This document shows, piece after piece, positions 49,844 through 58,477 of a DNA stretch of 64,000 bases (its first letter is position 1; the number at the start of each line of letters is the position of its first letter). The position numbers and the translations under genes are program-made. The stretch is taken from contig NZ_JAMSLR010000001.1 of NCBI RefSeq assembly GCF_023806485.1, positions 248,001-312,000 of the forward strand. The letters are read 5' to 3'. This stretch comes from Thermalbibacter longus. GTDB taxonomy: Bacteria; Chloroflexota; Chloroflexia; Thermomicrobiales; Thermomicrobiaceae. Under the pieces are notes generated by a model, which had not been told where the DNA came from, made no database searches, and saw nothing but the letters and a program-made list of their open reading frames with translations.

Positions 49844-52800
49844 AGCGGTCGCTCCCCTTCCCGGGCGATCCGGCCCTTGCGCAGGTTGCAGGTGAACGAC
49901 TTGGCCTCGTGGATCCGAGAGTTCGGATCCTCGATCAGCGCCGACAGGTTGTTGGCGATCCCGCCCTGCGCGTATCCCTTGTAGCCGAAGTGCCAGGGCA
50001 TGCCGATCTGGTGCACCTTCCGGCCGTGGATAACGAGCGGCTGGATCCGATCGCTCACGAGCGCGCGGGCCTCCGCCTCGCCGCGCAGCGTCGAGACGAC
50101 TACCCAGTCGCCGTTGGCGATCCCCAGTTCGGCGGCCAGCTCCGGGCTGATCTCGACGAACCCCTCGGGCTGCAGCTCGGCCAGCCAGGGTACCGTGCGG
50201 CTCATGCCGCCGGCGGTGTGGTGCTCGGTCAGTCGGTACGTCGTGATGACGTACGGGAACCGGGGGTCGCCGATCTCGTGGTAAGGATTGTCGGGCCGCT
50301 CGAAGAGCGGGGCGACCGGGCTGCGCGGCGTCTTCGGATAGAGGAGGTTGCCGACCGGCGACTCCCAGGGCTCGTAGTGCGTCGGGAGCGGGCCGTCGAG
50401 CAGCCCGGAGGGCACGAAGAGGCGGCCGCGCCCGTCGGGCAGCATGACGAACGGCTTATCCCCGGCATGGGCATCCAGCCCTCTGGCTCCCTCCGGCGGC
50501 CGGTAGTCGGGTGGCTTGTTGGCAGGGAAGTCCGGCACGTCGTAGCCTGTCCAGCGGCCCTGCTCGGCGTCCCACCAGATCCACCGCTTTCGCTCGCTCC
50601 AGGGCCGGCCCTGCGGGTCAGCCGAGGCGCGGTTGTAGAGGATGCGCACGTTGTTCGGCCAGGAGAAGCCCCAGTCGAGCGCGGCTTTGTCGTCGCCCTT
50701 GCGGTTGCGGGCCCGGTTGTAGCCCTTCTCGGGCATGATGCCCGAGTAGATCCAGCAGCCGCAGGCTGTGGAGCCGTCGTCAGCGAGCTCGCGGAAGCTC
50801 TTGACCGGCTTGCCGTCGGCCACGGTAAAGCCGTTGATCTCCTCGAGCACCGCCTCGAGGTCCGGCTCGTCGTAACGGCCCTTCGTGGGGTAGTCCCAGG
50901 TCAGTGCCCTGATCTGGCGGCCTTTGGGCGTATCGTCGTCCTGGTAAAGCTCCTTGAGCCGCTTGCCGAGGTGGTAGAGGAACCAGGGCTCGGAGCGACA
51001 GTCGCCGGGTGGCTCGACCGCCTTGTCGTGCCACTGGACGAGCCGCTGGGTGTTGGTGAAGGAGCCTTCCTTCTCGCCGGGCAGCGCGGCCGGGAGGAAG
51101 AAGACCTCGGTCTTGATCTGCTCCGGCCGCAGCTCGCCGCGGCGCACCTCCGGCGAGTCGTACCAGAATGCCGCGGTCTCGATCTCATACGCGTCGCGCA
51201 CTACCAGCCAGTCGAGGTTGGCGAGCGCCTTGCGCACCAGCACGGCGTTCTGCCCGCCGACCGCCGGGTTCTGGCCTAGGCAGAACAGCCCCTTCATGAC
51301 CCCGTCGGCCATCATCGGAATCATCGCCTCGAAGGAGTAGTCGCCCGAGATCTTGGGCAGGAGGTCGTAGGCGAAGTCGTTCTCCGGGGTGGCGGCATCG
51401 CCGTACCAGGCCTTCAGCAGGCTGACCATGAAGCGCGGCATGTTGAACCACATCCCGGTCGGGGATTGCTCCGCCGCCAGGTACTCGCGGAGCGAGCGAT
51501 GCCCCGCCTGGGTGCTCGGCATCGGCAGGTAGCCGGGCAGCAGGTTGTAGAGCGTGGGGATGTCGGTGCTGCCCTGGATGGTTGCATGGCCGCGCAAAGC
51601 CAGGATGCCGCCGCCCGGTCGGCCGATATTGCCGAGCAGGAGCTGGAGCAGCGCGCAGCAACTGATGATCTGCGTGCCGATGGTGTGCTGCGTCCAGGCG
51701 ACCGCGTAGCAGAAGGCGCTCGTGCGGTCGCGGCCGGAGTTCTGGAGGAGCGTCTCGGCCACCGTGATCAAGAGGTCGCGTGGCACCCCGGAGATCTGCT
51801 CTACCAGCTCCGGCGTGTAGCGAGCGAAGTGGCGCTTGACGATCTGGAAGACGCATCTCGGGTGCTGCAGAGTCATATCGACGAGCGGCGGGGCGTGCGG
51901 CACGACCTGCGCGCTGTAGGGCTCGGCGGTTTGCCCGTGATCCTGTTCGGCTTCCTCGGCCTGGTGGCTTAGGGCGGAGCCGTAGTTGCCGGTAACAGCT
52001 TGCCCTTCCTCGCCGGTCTGGCCGGTGGCGTGGCGCTCGGGCTCTGATCCGGCCTGGGGTTGCTGGCGCTGGGCTGAGGTTGCAGGCTGGCTCGCGAACT
52101 GCCAGCTATCGGTGTTATAGCGCCGTCGCCCCGGGTCGTAGCCGGAGAAGAGTCCCTCGAGCTCTTCCGTGTCCTTGAACTCCTCGCCCACGATGAGCGG
52201 CGCGTTGGTGTAGTGGGTGACGTACTCCTTGAAGAAGGGGTCGCTGTTCCAGCGCTCGCTGTTGAGCACGTAGTTGATGATCCCCCCGAGCACTGCCAGA
52301 TCGGTCCCTGGCCGCAGCGGGACGTGGATGTCGGCCAGAGCCGAGGTGCGGGAGAATCGCGGGTCGACGTGGATGATGGTCGCTCCCCTGGTCTTGGCCT
52401 TGAGCACGAAGCGGAAGCCGACCGGGTGATTCTCGGCCATGTTGGAGCCCATGATCACGATGCAGTCGCTGTCAGCCAGGCTCTGCTGGGTCGTAGTCGC
52501 GCCGCCGCGACCGAGCCGAGCGCCCAGACCGGGCACCGTGCTGGAGTGTCATATCCGAGCCTGGTTCTCGACTGCCACGATGCCCAGCCCGGCCGTCCAG
52601 AGCTTCTTGATCAGGTAGTTCTCCTCGTTGTCGAGGGTCGCGCCGCCCAGGTGGCCGATGCCGAGCGTGCGGTTGACCGGCACCCCATGCTCGTCGGTTT
52701 CCTCGTAGGTAGCGTCGCGCGTCTGCTTGACGAGCTGGGCGATCCGCTCCATGACCCAGTCGAGCGAGCGCTCCTCCCAGTGGTCGCTGTAGGGAGCCCG

Positions 52801-53085
52801 GTATTTGACTCGTGTCTCGCGGAGCGGGCTCGTGAGCAGTCCGAAGGTCGCGGCGCCCTTGGGGCAGAGCGTGCCGCCGTTGATCGGGCTCTCGTAGTTG
52901 CCCTCGATGTCGATGATGCGCCCGTCTTTGGTGTAGATGAGCTGGGAGCAGCCTACCGCGCAGTACGGGCACACGCTCACCGCGACGTCGGCACCTCGTA
53001 TCCGGGCGTGTGCCTGCCTGGTGGCTTCGCTCACCGGGTTGGGTACCCGGCCGGCGTGGGTCTTGAGAAGTTGCACCACGCGCAT
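49840..53085 (-). CDS. Formate dehydrogenase alpha subunit, selenocysteine-containing
   Basis: A single 1081-residue protein is read from ATG 53085 through an in-frame TGA at 52551-52549, which must encode selenocysteine (residue 179). The context ENQARI-[Sec]-HSSTVPGLG matches the active site of FdnG-type enzymes. The [4Fe-4S] cluster cysteines are C39, C42, C46 and C74, and molybdopterin-binding segments follow (GRGGATTTQQSLADSDCIVIMGSNMAENHPVGF, SRTSALADIHVPLRPGTD, LEDNIGRPGG-like). There is no twin-arginine signal, so the enzyme may face the cytoplasm. Residues 332-403 are a Gln/Glu-rich insertion of low complexity. It is the first gene of the operon. Confidence 0.92.
52520..52551 (-). 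promoter_or_regulatory. Bacterial SECIS element at the UGA codon
   Basis: After the UGA at 52551-52549 an 18-base spacer leads to a loop GGUCU (52530-52526). The loop is closed by a six-pair stem, GUGCCC (52536-52531) with GGGCGC (52525-52520). The loop sequence and the 18-base distance are the same as in the E. coli fdhF element recognised by SelB. This is strong support for selenocysteine insertion. Confidence 0.85.
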
Positions 53086-53192
53086 GTACGCCTCCCACGG
53101 CTATGGGTTCAATCCAGCTCGATCATAGCGCAGCGGGCAGGGCGACCGCAGCTTCGCCCGGCGCTGTCCGCCCTGCTGTTCCTGGATCTTGC

Positions 53193-53558
53193 TCAGCCAG
53201 TGGCTGGTGGGGGTGAGCCGGGCGAGCGTGTCCGGTAGAGTCGCACGTCTACCGGCATCAGAGTGAGCATCCCTTCTCGAACCATCTCTTCGAGCTGGGG
53301 CAAGATCGCCTCGATGCGCTCCGGCTGGTCGATGGCCTCGATCACGATCGGCAGGTCGGCAGCGATGTCCAGTAGATGAACGGCATGAATGCGATGGTGG
53401 GTGCCGTAGCCAGCTATCGCGCGGAACGCGGTTGCCCCGGCGATCCCGGAGTGCAAGAGGAACTCGAGCACCGCCATGTACAATGGCCGGTGATGCCACC
53501 GATCGGCTTCGCTGAGATAGATGCGTAGGCAGGTGGCACGGCCGTCACGCGTCTCCAT
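53193..53558 (-). CDS. DUF190 family protein
   Basis: The ATG at 53558 follows GAGAGGA and gives 121 residues. The sequence (LRIYLSEADRWHHRPLYMAVLEFLLHSGIAGATAFRAIAGYG, DLPIVIEAIDQPERIEAILPQLEEMV) is that of DUF190, a PII-like ferredoxin-fold family often encoded next to crcB. It lies 58 bases after the crcB gene on the same strand. It may sense or regulate the fluoride channel, but the function is not proven. Confidence 0.88.
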   Translation of the reverse strand: METRDGRATCLRIYLSEADRWHHRPLYMAVLEFLLHSGIAGATAFRAIAGYGTHHRIHAVHLLDIAADLPIVIEAIDQPERIEAILPQLEEMVREGMLTLMPVDVRLYRTRSPGSPPPATG

Positions 53559-53616
53559 CGGTCCTCTCGCCTTCAGGAATCCTCGACGCAGTATAGCACG
53601 CGCAGCAGGGGCCGGC

Positions 53617-54012
53617 TTACGGATGTCCTCGAAGCACCGCGGCCATGATCCGCACCAGTACCACGCCCAGCCATGCCGCTGCCAGGCCTGCGACGACCGA
53701 GCCAACCGTATTGAGCAAGAAGGGGAGAACGGCCTTGCTCTCCAGGAGCAGGAGGCTCTCGTACGAGAAGCTCGAGAAGGTTGTGAAGCCGCCGAGAAAG
53801 CCGACGGCGATGAGCAGCCGGGCTGCCGGTGAGAGATTGCCCGCCTCGAAGAGGCCGAGGATCACGCCGATCAGAAATGAGCCGGTGACGTTTATGATGA
53901 AGGTGCCGAGGGGGAAAGAGATGCCGACGTTTCGCTGGACAGAGGTCGAAGCCAGATAGCGCGCCACCGAGCCGGCAGCACCACCGATAGCCACCAAGAG
54001 CACGCCTGTCAC
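53617..54012 (-). CDS. crcB: Fluoride channel CrcB/FluC
   Basis: The GTG at 54012 has GAAGGAG six bases upstream and gives 131 residues. The family pattern is clear: VAIGGAAGSVARYLAS, PLGTFIINVTGSFLIGVILGLF, LLIAVGFLGGFTTFSSFSYESLLLL and a fourth helix. The GGFTTFSSF motif holds the pore phenylalanines and the central sodium site. As a dual-topology dimer it lets fluoride leave the cytoplasm. One crcB copy is present here, with DUF190 behind it. Confidence 0.93.
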   Translation of the reverse strand: MTGVLLVAIGGAAGSVARYLASTSVQRNVGISFPLGTFIINVTGSFLIGVILGLFEAGNLSPAARLLIAVGFLGGFTTFSSFSYESLLLLESKAVLPFLLNTVGSVVAGLAAAWLGVVLVRIMAAVLRGHP

Positions 54013-54065
54013 GCCCACTCCTTCTCGCGCCTTCTGCGTCTCACCCGAAGCGGCGCACACGAAGA

Positions 54066-54094
54066 GGCTCCTGCCCGCGCTCCGGGCGGGAGCC
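54066..54094 (-). terminator. Terminator-like hairpin in the crcB leader
   Basis: GGCTCC plus GCCCG (54094-54083) pair with CGGGC plus GGAGCC (54077-54066), giving 11 pairs and one mismatch around a five-base loop, 53 bases before the crcB start. It shares ATGGCTCC and a 15-base run ending GGGCAGGAGCC with the hairpin of the fluoride riboswitch at 58380. A possible promoter, TTGACG-N17-TACCCT, lies at 54190-54162. The aptamer half is not recognisable here. Confidence 0.5.
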
Positions 54095-54221
54095 ATGCGC
54101 GGACTTTCGGGTCGAACCGCTGCCGGTCCTGCCCGAACCGGCAACCCTGGTTGCCGGGCGAAGGGTAGCGATTGGAACGGTTGACGTCAACGCGGTCGAC
54201 CGATGGCGACTGCCAGGCCGG

Positions 54222-54740
54222 TTAGATCGCCAGATGGCCGCGCAGGATCAGGTAGCCCGGCAGCCAGGCGGTCAGGATGCCTTCGAGCAGGGTGACCGCG
54301 CCGACGAAGCTGGCGCTGAGCCGCCGTGGCACCAGGAGCAGGAAGTAGAAGAACCAGAGCACGGCCCAGGCTAACCAGTCGAGGCCTAGCCACCAGTCCC
54401 AGGCCTGCTGGGCGTTCATCAGGATTTCGACCCCGATCGGCACCGCGGTGATCGCTACGAACAGCGAGTACCATCCCAGACCTCGCCCATCGAGCTGAAA
54501 GATCCGGTTGATCGCCACCCACAGGTAGGTGAACGCGAACAGGAGCACCAGCGCGCCGAAGGCGATCTCTCCAGTGACCTCGGCGCCGGCACGGAACGCC
54601 GTGACGATGGCTGCCAGGAAGGCGATACCGCCAGCGAAGATGTTGATCACCGCAATCTCGCGGTCACCGATCCGGCCCATCAGCCAGAGGCCGTTGAGGG
54701 TGAGGACGGCGCCGACCCAGAGAAGCACGAGCCCGATCAT
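54222..54740 (-). CDS. AmiS/UreI family amide or urea channel
   Basis: This 172-residue protein has six hydrophobic helices. It opens with MIGLVLLWVGAVLTLNGLWLMGRI, continues with AVINIFAGGIAFLAAIVTAF and LLFAFTYLWVAINRIFQLDGRGLGWYSLFVAI, and ends with TAWLPGYLILRGHLAI, the layout of the AmiS/UreI channel family. GAGAGGGGG precedes the ATG. It lies 80 bases downstream of the formamidase gene on the same strand, which suggests uptake of formamide, acetamide or urea for that enzyme. Confidence 0.88.
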   Translation of the reverse strand: MIGLVLLWVGAVLTLNGLWLMGRIGDREIAVINIFAGGIAFLAAIVTAFRAGAEVTGEIAFGALVLLFAFTYLWVAINRIFQLDGRGLGWYSLFVAITAVPIGVEILMNAQQAWDWWLGLDWLAWAVLWFFYFLLLVPRRLSASFVGAVTLLEGILTAWLPGYLILRGHLAI

Positions 54741-54820
54741 GCCGGCCCCCTCTCACCGACGGGGCCAGGAGCCACGCCCCTGGCCCCGCGAGTAGACGAC
54801 GAGCTGGAGCAGAGACGATT

Positions 54821-56071
54821 TCATCCAGCGCGAGCGAGCTGCCCGGTGGTGGGCGCTGTCGGCGGCTCTTCCGGCATGATGTTGCGCTGGAAGATCTCCG
54901 TCGGCAGGTAGATAGTGCAGCAGGCATTCGGGATATCCACGATGCCGCTGATCCGCCCCTCGACCGGAGCCGAGCCCAGTATGATGTACGCCTGCTCGCC
55001 GGTGTAACCGAACTTCTTCAGGTACTCGATCGCGTTCAGGCAGGCCCGGCGATAGGCGACGTGGGCATCCAGGTAGTACTGTTTCCCCGCCTCGTCGACC
55101 GAAATCCCCTCGAACACCAGGTACGTGGTGTAGCGAGGCTCGAGCGGGCTGGTGCGGAAGATCGGGTTGGTGATGCCGTACTTGGCGACCCCACCCTTGA
55201 CCAGATCGACGTGCAAGTCGATCCAGCCAGCCATCTCGATGGCGCCACAGAAGCTGATCTCGCCGTCGCCTTGCGAGAAGTGCAGGTCGCCCATCGAGAG
55301 CTTGGCGCCTGGGACGTAGACCGGGAAGTAGCAACGCGAGCCGCGGGTCAGGTTCTTGATGTCGCAGTTACCACCGTGCTCGCGCGGTGGGATCGTCCGC
55401 GCGGCCTCCTTCGCCGCGCGCTCGAACTCGGGCCCCTTCAGGGTGCCGAGCACCGCGTTGGTCTCGAGCGGCGGGAGGGCCAGCGGGGGCACCCGGTTCG
55501 GGTTGGTCGAGATGAGCTCGGCCTCCCGCCGGTTCCATTCCGCCAGGAGCTCGGCGGAGGGCGCGCACCCGATCAGCCCCGGATGGGGGATGCCGACGTA
55601 ACGGACATCGGGGATGTGGCGGGACTGCGCATACGTTGTCCCCTGAAGGTCCCAGATCGCCTTATGGGGATCGGGGTAGTGGTCGGTTAGAAAACCGCCG
55701 CCGTTGACCTTGGCGAAGATGCCAGTGTAGCCCCACTCGGTGGTGGGAGAGTTGTGGGGAGTCTTCGTCCCGTTGGGGAACGGTCCCAGGTCGAGAATGT
55801 CGACGATGAGAAGGTCGCCGGGTTCGGCACCTTCGACGGCGATGGGGCCACTCAAGACGTGGTTGCGGGTCAGGTCGACGTCCCGGACGTCGTTTGCGCT
55901 GTCGTCGTTGCGGATCTGCCCGTCAGTCCACTCCTGGCACTCGATCCGGAAGACCGCACCCGGTTTCACCGAGGCGACCGGCGGGATGTCGGGGTGCCAG
56001 CGGTTGTGACCAGGAACACTTTGCTCCGGCCAGGGTTTGGTGAGGTCGACCTCGAACAAGATGTCAGGCAT
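54821..56071 (-). CDS. fmdA: Formamidase/acetamidase
   Basis: This 416-residue cytosolic enzyme is of the FmdA_AmdA family, with GGGAGGG before the ATG. Typical segments are NRWHPDIPPVASVKPGAVFRIECQEWTDGQI, GPIAVEGAEPGDLLIVDILDLGP, HPGLIGCAPS, REHGGNCDIKNLTRGSRCYFPVYVPGAKLSMGDLHFSQGDGEISFCGAIEMAG and DIPNACCTIYLPTEIF. It hydrolyses formamide to formate and ammonia. The formate dehydrogenase operon lies less than 2 kb away, which suggests a short route from formamide to CO2 and reducing power. Confidence 0.92.
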   Translation of the reverse strand: MPDILFEVDLTKPWPEQSVPGHNRWHPDIPPVASVKPGAVFRIECQEWTDGQIRNDDSANDVRDVDLTRNHVLSGPIAVEGAEPGDLLIVDILDLGPFPNGTKTPHNSPTTEWGYTGIFAKVNGGGFLTDHYPDPHKAIWDLQGTTYAQSRHIPDVRYVGIPHPGLIGCAPSAELLAEWNRREAELISTNPNRVPPLALPPLETNAVLGTLKGPEFERAAKEAARTIPPREHGGNCDIKNLTRGSRCYFPVYVPGAKLSMGDLHFSQGDGEISFCGAIEMAGWIDLHVDLVKGGVAKYGITNPIFRTSPLEPRYTTYLVFEGISVDEAGKQYYLDAHVAYRRACLNAIEYLKKFGYTGEQAYIILGSAPVEGRISGIVDIPNACCTIYLPTEIFQRNIMPEEPPTAPTTGQLARAG

Positions 56072-56208
56072 GGTAATCCCTCCCGGAGAGTCATGAGACC
56101 GCGGTGACCGGCCACGAGAGATAGCAATACTCTCTCATAGCTCACCACCACCCTTCTGGAAGAGCTTAGATAGGGGCAGATTACGTTGTGGGAAGGCTTC
56201 TTCCGCGC

Positions 56209-56244
56209 TATACTCAGCGTAGTCGCCCATAAGCATGTTGTCAA
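56209..56244. promoter_or_regulatory. Overlapping divergent promoters of fmdA and fmdB
   Basis: On the minus strand TTGACA (56244-56239) and TACGCT (56221-56216), 17 bases apart, point to fmdA. On the plus strand TATACT (56209-56214), with TTGTGG at 56186, points to fmdB. The two -10 boxes are adjacent, so the promoters may compete. Both leaders would be about 140-155 bases long. Confidence 0.5.
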
Positions 56245-56376
56245 TAGTACGTACAGGCGTGAAGAGATGCACAATTCTGGTTTGCCGTGGTGGTCAATCA
56301 CCGCTCTCGTCTCGCCTGATTTTGGCGCTGGTCTGGTGCGTACCAGCAGCCGGCTCCGGGTAGAAAGGAGGCCAGC

Positions 56377-56676
56377 ATGCCGCTGTACGAGTTCTCCTGC
56401 CTGGCTCACGGCTCGTTCGAGCTCCGGCGCCCCTTCAGTCAAGCGACGGCACCGGCGCGCTGCCCGCAGTGCGGCGAACTCGCTCGCCGGGTTTTCACCA
56501 GCCCGAACGTCCCACGCACCCCGGCCTGGATCGTCGAGGGCTTGACCCGCGAGGAGCGTAGCCGCCACGAGCCTCGAGTCGCGACGCGCGAGGAGATCGG
56601 CCTGCCGGCCTACGACCCGGAGGCCAAGCCACAATACCACGTGGCGAAAGGCCGGCCCTGGATGATCTCCCATTGA
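56377..56676 (+). CDS. fmdB: FmdB-family zinc-ribbon protein
   Basis: AAAGGAGG lies before the ATG. The 99-residue protein starts MPLYEFSCLAHGSFELRRPF, where C8 and the later CPQCG pair form the small FmdB zinc ribbon (one cysteine of the usual first CxxC is replaced by CLAH, a histidine). It is divergent from fmdA. FmdB was described as a regulator of formamidase expression, and this placement fits. Whether it binds DNA is unknown. Confidence 0.82.
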   Translation: MPLYEFSCLAHGSFELRRPFSQATAPARCPQCGELARRVFTSPNVPRTPAWIVEGLTREERSRHEPRVATREEIGLPAYDPEAKPQYHVAKGRPWMISH

Positions 56677-56688
56677 CGCGGGCTGTGC

Positions 56689-57114
56689 CTACCAGCGCAC
56701 GACCATGACCGTGCACGGGGCGTGGCGAACGACTTTGTCCGCCGTCGTGCCGAGGAACGTGCCCCAGACTCCTGAATGCCCGCTGTGGCCGATGACCAGC
56801 AGGTCGAACTCCCCGGCACGCGCTGTGCTCACCAGCGTCTGGGCCGAGTGCCCGACTTTGACCAGCGTATGGAACGAGATCCCTTCCTGCGCCGCGACCT
56901 GGCGCGCCTCATCGTGCAGTTGGCGATAACGCTCTTCGAGCAGGGCGCGCTGCTCGTCCACCTCCGCCACGGCGGCAGTCCAGTGAGGGATCTCGATGAC
57001 CGAGAGCGCCAAGACTTCCGCCGAGAACGGCGCCGCCAGCGCGAGCGCACGTCGCAGCGCCTCCCAGGAACCCTTGGAACCATCGAACCCCACCAGGATC
57101 TTGCGGAAGAGCAT
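56689..57114 (-). CDS. Universal stress protein (UspA family)
   Basis: The ATG at 57114 follows the antiporter stop by one base, with AGGAGAGGA inside the end of that gene. The 141 residues give the Usp fold: KILVGFDGSKGSWEALRRAL, then FDLLVIGHSGHSGVWGTFLGTTADKVVRHAPCTVMVVR, with the G-x2-G and GTTA ATP-binding pattern. It is translated with the antiporter, so it falls under the same fluoride riboswitch. UspA genes are known members of fluoride-switch regulons. Confidence 0.9.
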   Translation of the reverse strand: MLFRKILVGFDGSKGSWEALRRALALAAPFSAEVLALSVIEIPHWTAAVAEVDEQRALLEERYRQLHDEARQVAAQEGISFHTLVKVGHSAQTLVSTARAGEFDLLVIGHSGHSGVWGTFLGTTADKVVRHAPCTVMVVRW

Positions 57115-57115
57115 G

Positions 57116-58318
57116 CTAGTCCTCTCCTTCACTCAGTGACGACGACTCCATCGCCGGCAGGGTAGAAACGCTGGCCTGACCTGGCTCGCGCGCGCCGGCC
57201 GGAGCGGTTTCTGGCAGGAACCAGGTCTGCGCGATCAGCGTCGGGACAACGGCTGAGCCGATGACGGCGGTGACCAGCACGGTGTACTGCGACTGGTCGA
57301 TGAGCCCGTTGGTGAGACCGAAGAGCGCCGAGATGGTTCCGAAGGTCAGGCCGGTGGACATCAGCAGCGTCGTGTACGTCCCGCTACGTCGCTCCATGGC
57401 GAAGGCCCGCGTCAGCGGCCAGACTCCGACCAACTTGGCGACCATCTTCACCAGCAGGAAGGCACCGATGAGCGCGGCTCTGGAGATGATGGCCGGGATC
57501 GAGACGAAGAGACCGGCCTTGATGAAGTAGAACGGCGTCAGCGCCCCGAAAGCGATCGTCCGCAGCCGGAGCATCAGTGCCCGGCTCTCCTGGAAGACGC
57601 CGGCCACGACCAGGCCGATCAGGTAGGACGGCAGCACCGCCTCGCTCCCGGCGCGCGTCGCCAGCCAGCCGAGCGCGAACAGCACGAGCAGCAGGAACTT
57701 CACCTCCGGCTCGGAGACCCGGCCTCCCCAGGTCTGGATGACCCAGCGCGTGAGCCGGGGAAGCGGCCAGAGCACCAGCGCGGTGACCGCGGCGAACACC
57801 ACGAGCCAGCGGTCGAAGCCGGCGAAGATCAAGCCGAGCGCCAGCACCGTGCCCAGGTCGTTGATGAAGCAGGCGGCGAGGATCAGCTTCCCCAGCTCCG
57901 TCTGGTTCAGGCCGGTCTCGACCATCACCGCGTAGACGACGGCGACCGAGGTGGTGGAGAGCGCGATGCCGGCGATCCAGGCAGAGTCGGGCGCCCAGCC
58001 GGCGACGAAGCGCGCGAAGGCCGCCGCGCCGAGGAAGGGAAAGACGAAGCCGGCGATGCCGATCGCCAGGCTCGGCTTCAAGTGCCGGCGCAGTGATTCC
58101 GGATCGATCTCGGCGCCGGCTAGGAACGTCAGCACCACCGCGCCGATCCCGGCGAGGGCGTTGATCCACTCGCTCACCTCGAGGTGCAGGACGTTCCCGC
58201 CGAAGACGCCGACGGCGATCTCGACCAGCGCAACCGAGATCCCGAGTCGGATCGAGAACAGGCTCGCGACGAGCGCGAGCGCCATCCAAATCGCGGCCGT
58301 CCCCCAGACGTGCTCCAT
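57116..58318 (-). CDS. Cation/proton antiporter (CPA2, KefB/NapA-like)
   Basis: The ATG at 58318 has GGAGG eight bases upstream; the 400-residue protein has about twelve helices. GVFGGNVLHLEVSEWINALAGIGAVVLTFLAGAEID and ALSTTSVAVVYAVMVETGLNQTELGKLILAACFINDLGTVLALG are CPA2 signatures, with ND as the ion-binding pair. The C-terminal cytosolic tail is short and has no RCK domain. It probably exchanges Na+ or K+ for protons, or helps to keep pH balance during fluoride stress. The leader contains a fluoride riboswitch. Confidence 0.9.
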   Translation of the reverse strand: MEHVWGTAAIWMALALVASLFSIRLGISVALVEIAVGVFGGNVLHLEVSEWINALAGIGAVVLTFLAGAEIDPESLRRHLKPSLAIGIAGFVFPFLGAAAFARFVAGWAPDSAWIAGIALSTTSVAVVYAVMVETGLNQTELGKLILAACFINDLGTVLALGLIFAGFDRWLVVFAAVTALVLWPLPRLTRWVIQTWGGRVSEPEVKFLLLVLFALGWLATRAGSEAVLPSYLIGLVVAGVFQESRALMLRLRTIAFGALTPFYFIKAGLFVSIPAIISRAALIGAFLLVKMVAKLVGVWPLTRAFAMERRSGTYTTLLMSTGLTFGTISALFGLTNGLIDQSQYTVLVTAVIGSAVVPTLIAQTWFLPETAPAGAREPGQASVSTLPAMESSSLSEGED

Positions 58319-58379
58319 CTCTTCGCCTCCCACCGGCTCCGATGCGAATCCGCCGCTCGGCGACGGGCAGGAAAGCGAA

Positions 58380-58461
58380 GGCTCCTGCCCGCGCCGCGAG
58401 CAGGAGCCATCAGCCGTCCGGCAGTTCGAGTCGCTATCGACTCAGGCGGGCTCCATCGCCC
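58380..58461 (-). promoter_or_regulatory. Fluoride riboswitch (crcB motif) with terminator
   Basis: On the minus strand the leader reads GGGCGATGGAGCCCGCC from 58461, later AACTGCC, then GGCTGATGGCTCC ending near 58403. This is the fluoride aptamer pattern known from Thermotoga (GGGCGAUG...GCCCGCC...CUGCC...GGCUGAUGG). GGAGCC pairs with GGCTCC to close the core. The 3' arm is shared with a terminator-like hairpin, GGCTCCTGC (58408-58400) with GCAGGAGCC (58388-58380). An extra six-pair hairpin (58443-58428) is inserted in the aptamer. It should turn on the antiporter-uspA operon when fluoride rises. Confidence 0.85.
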
Positions 58462-58477
58462 TCAGGAGTACGAGTCG

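Noticed and set aside
54138-54157. Inverted repeat in the crcB leader considered as the missing fluoride aptamer
   Set aside because: It forms a simple hairpin and contains none of the conserved fluoride aptamer blocks.
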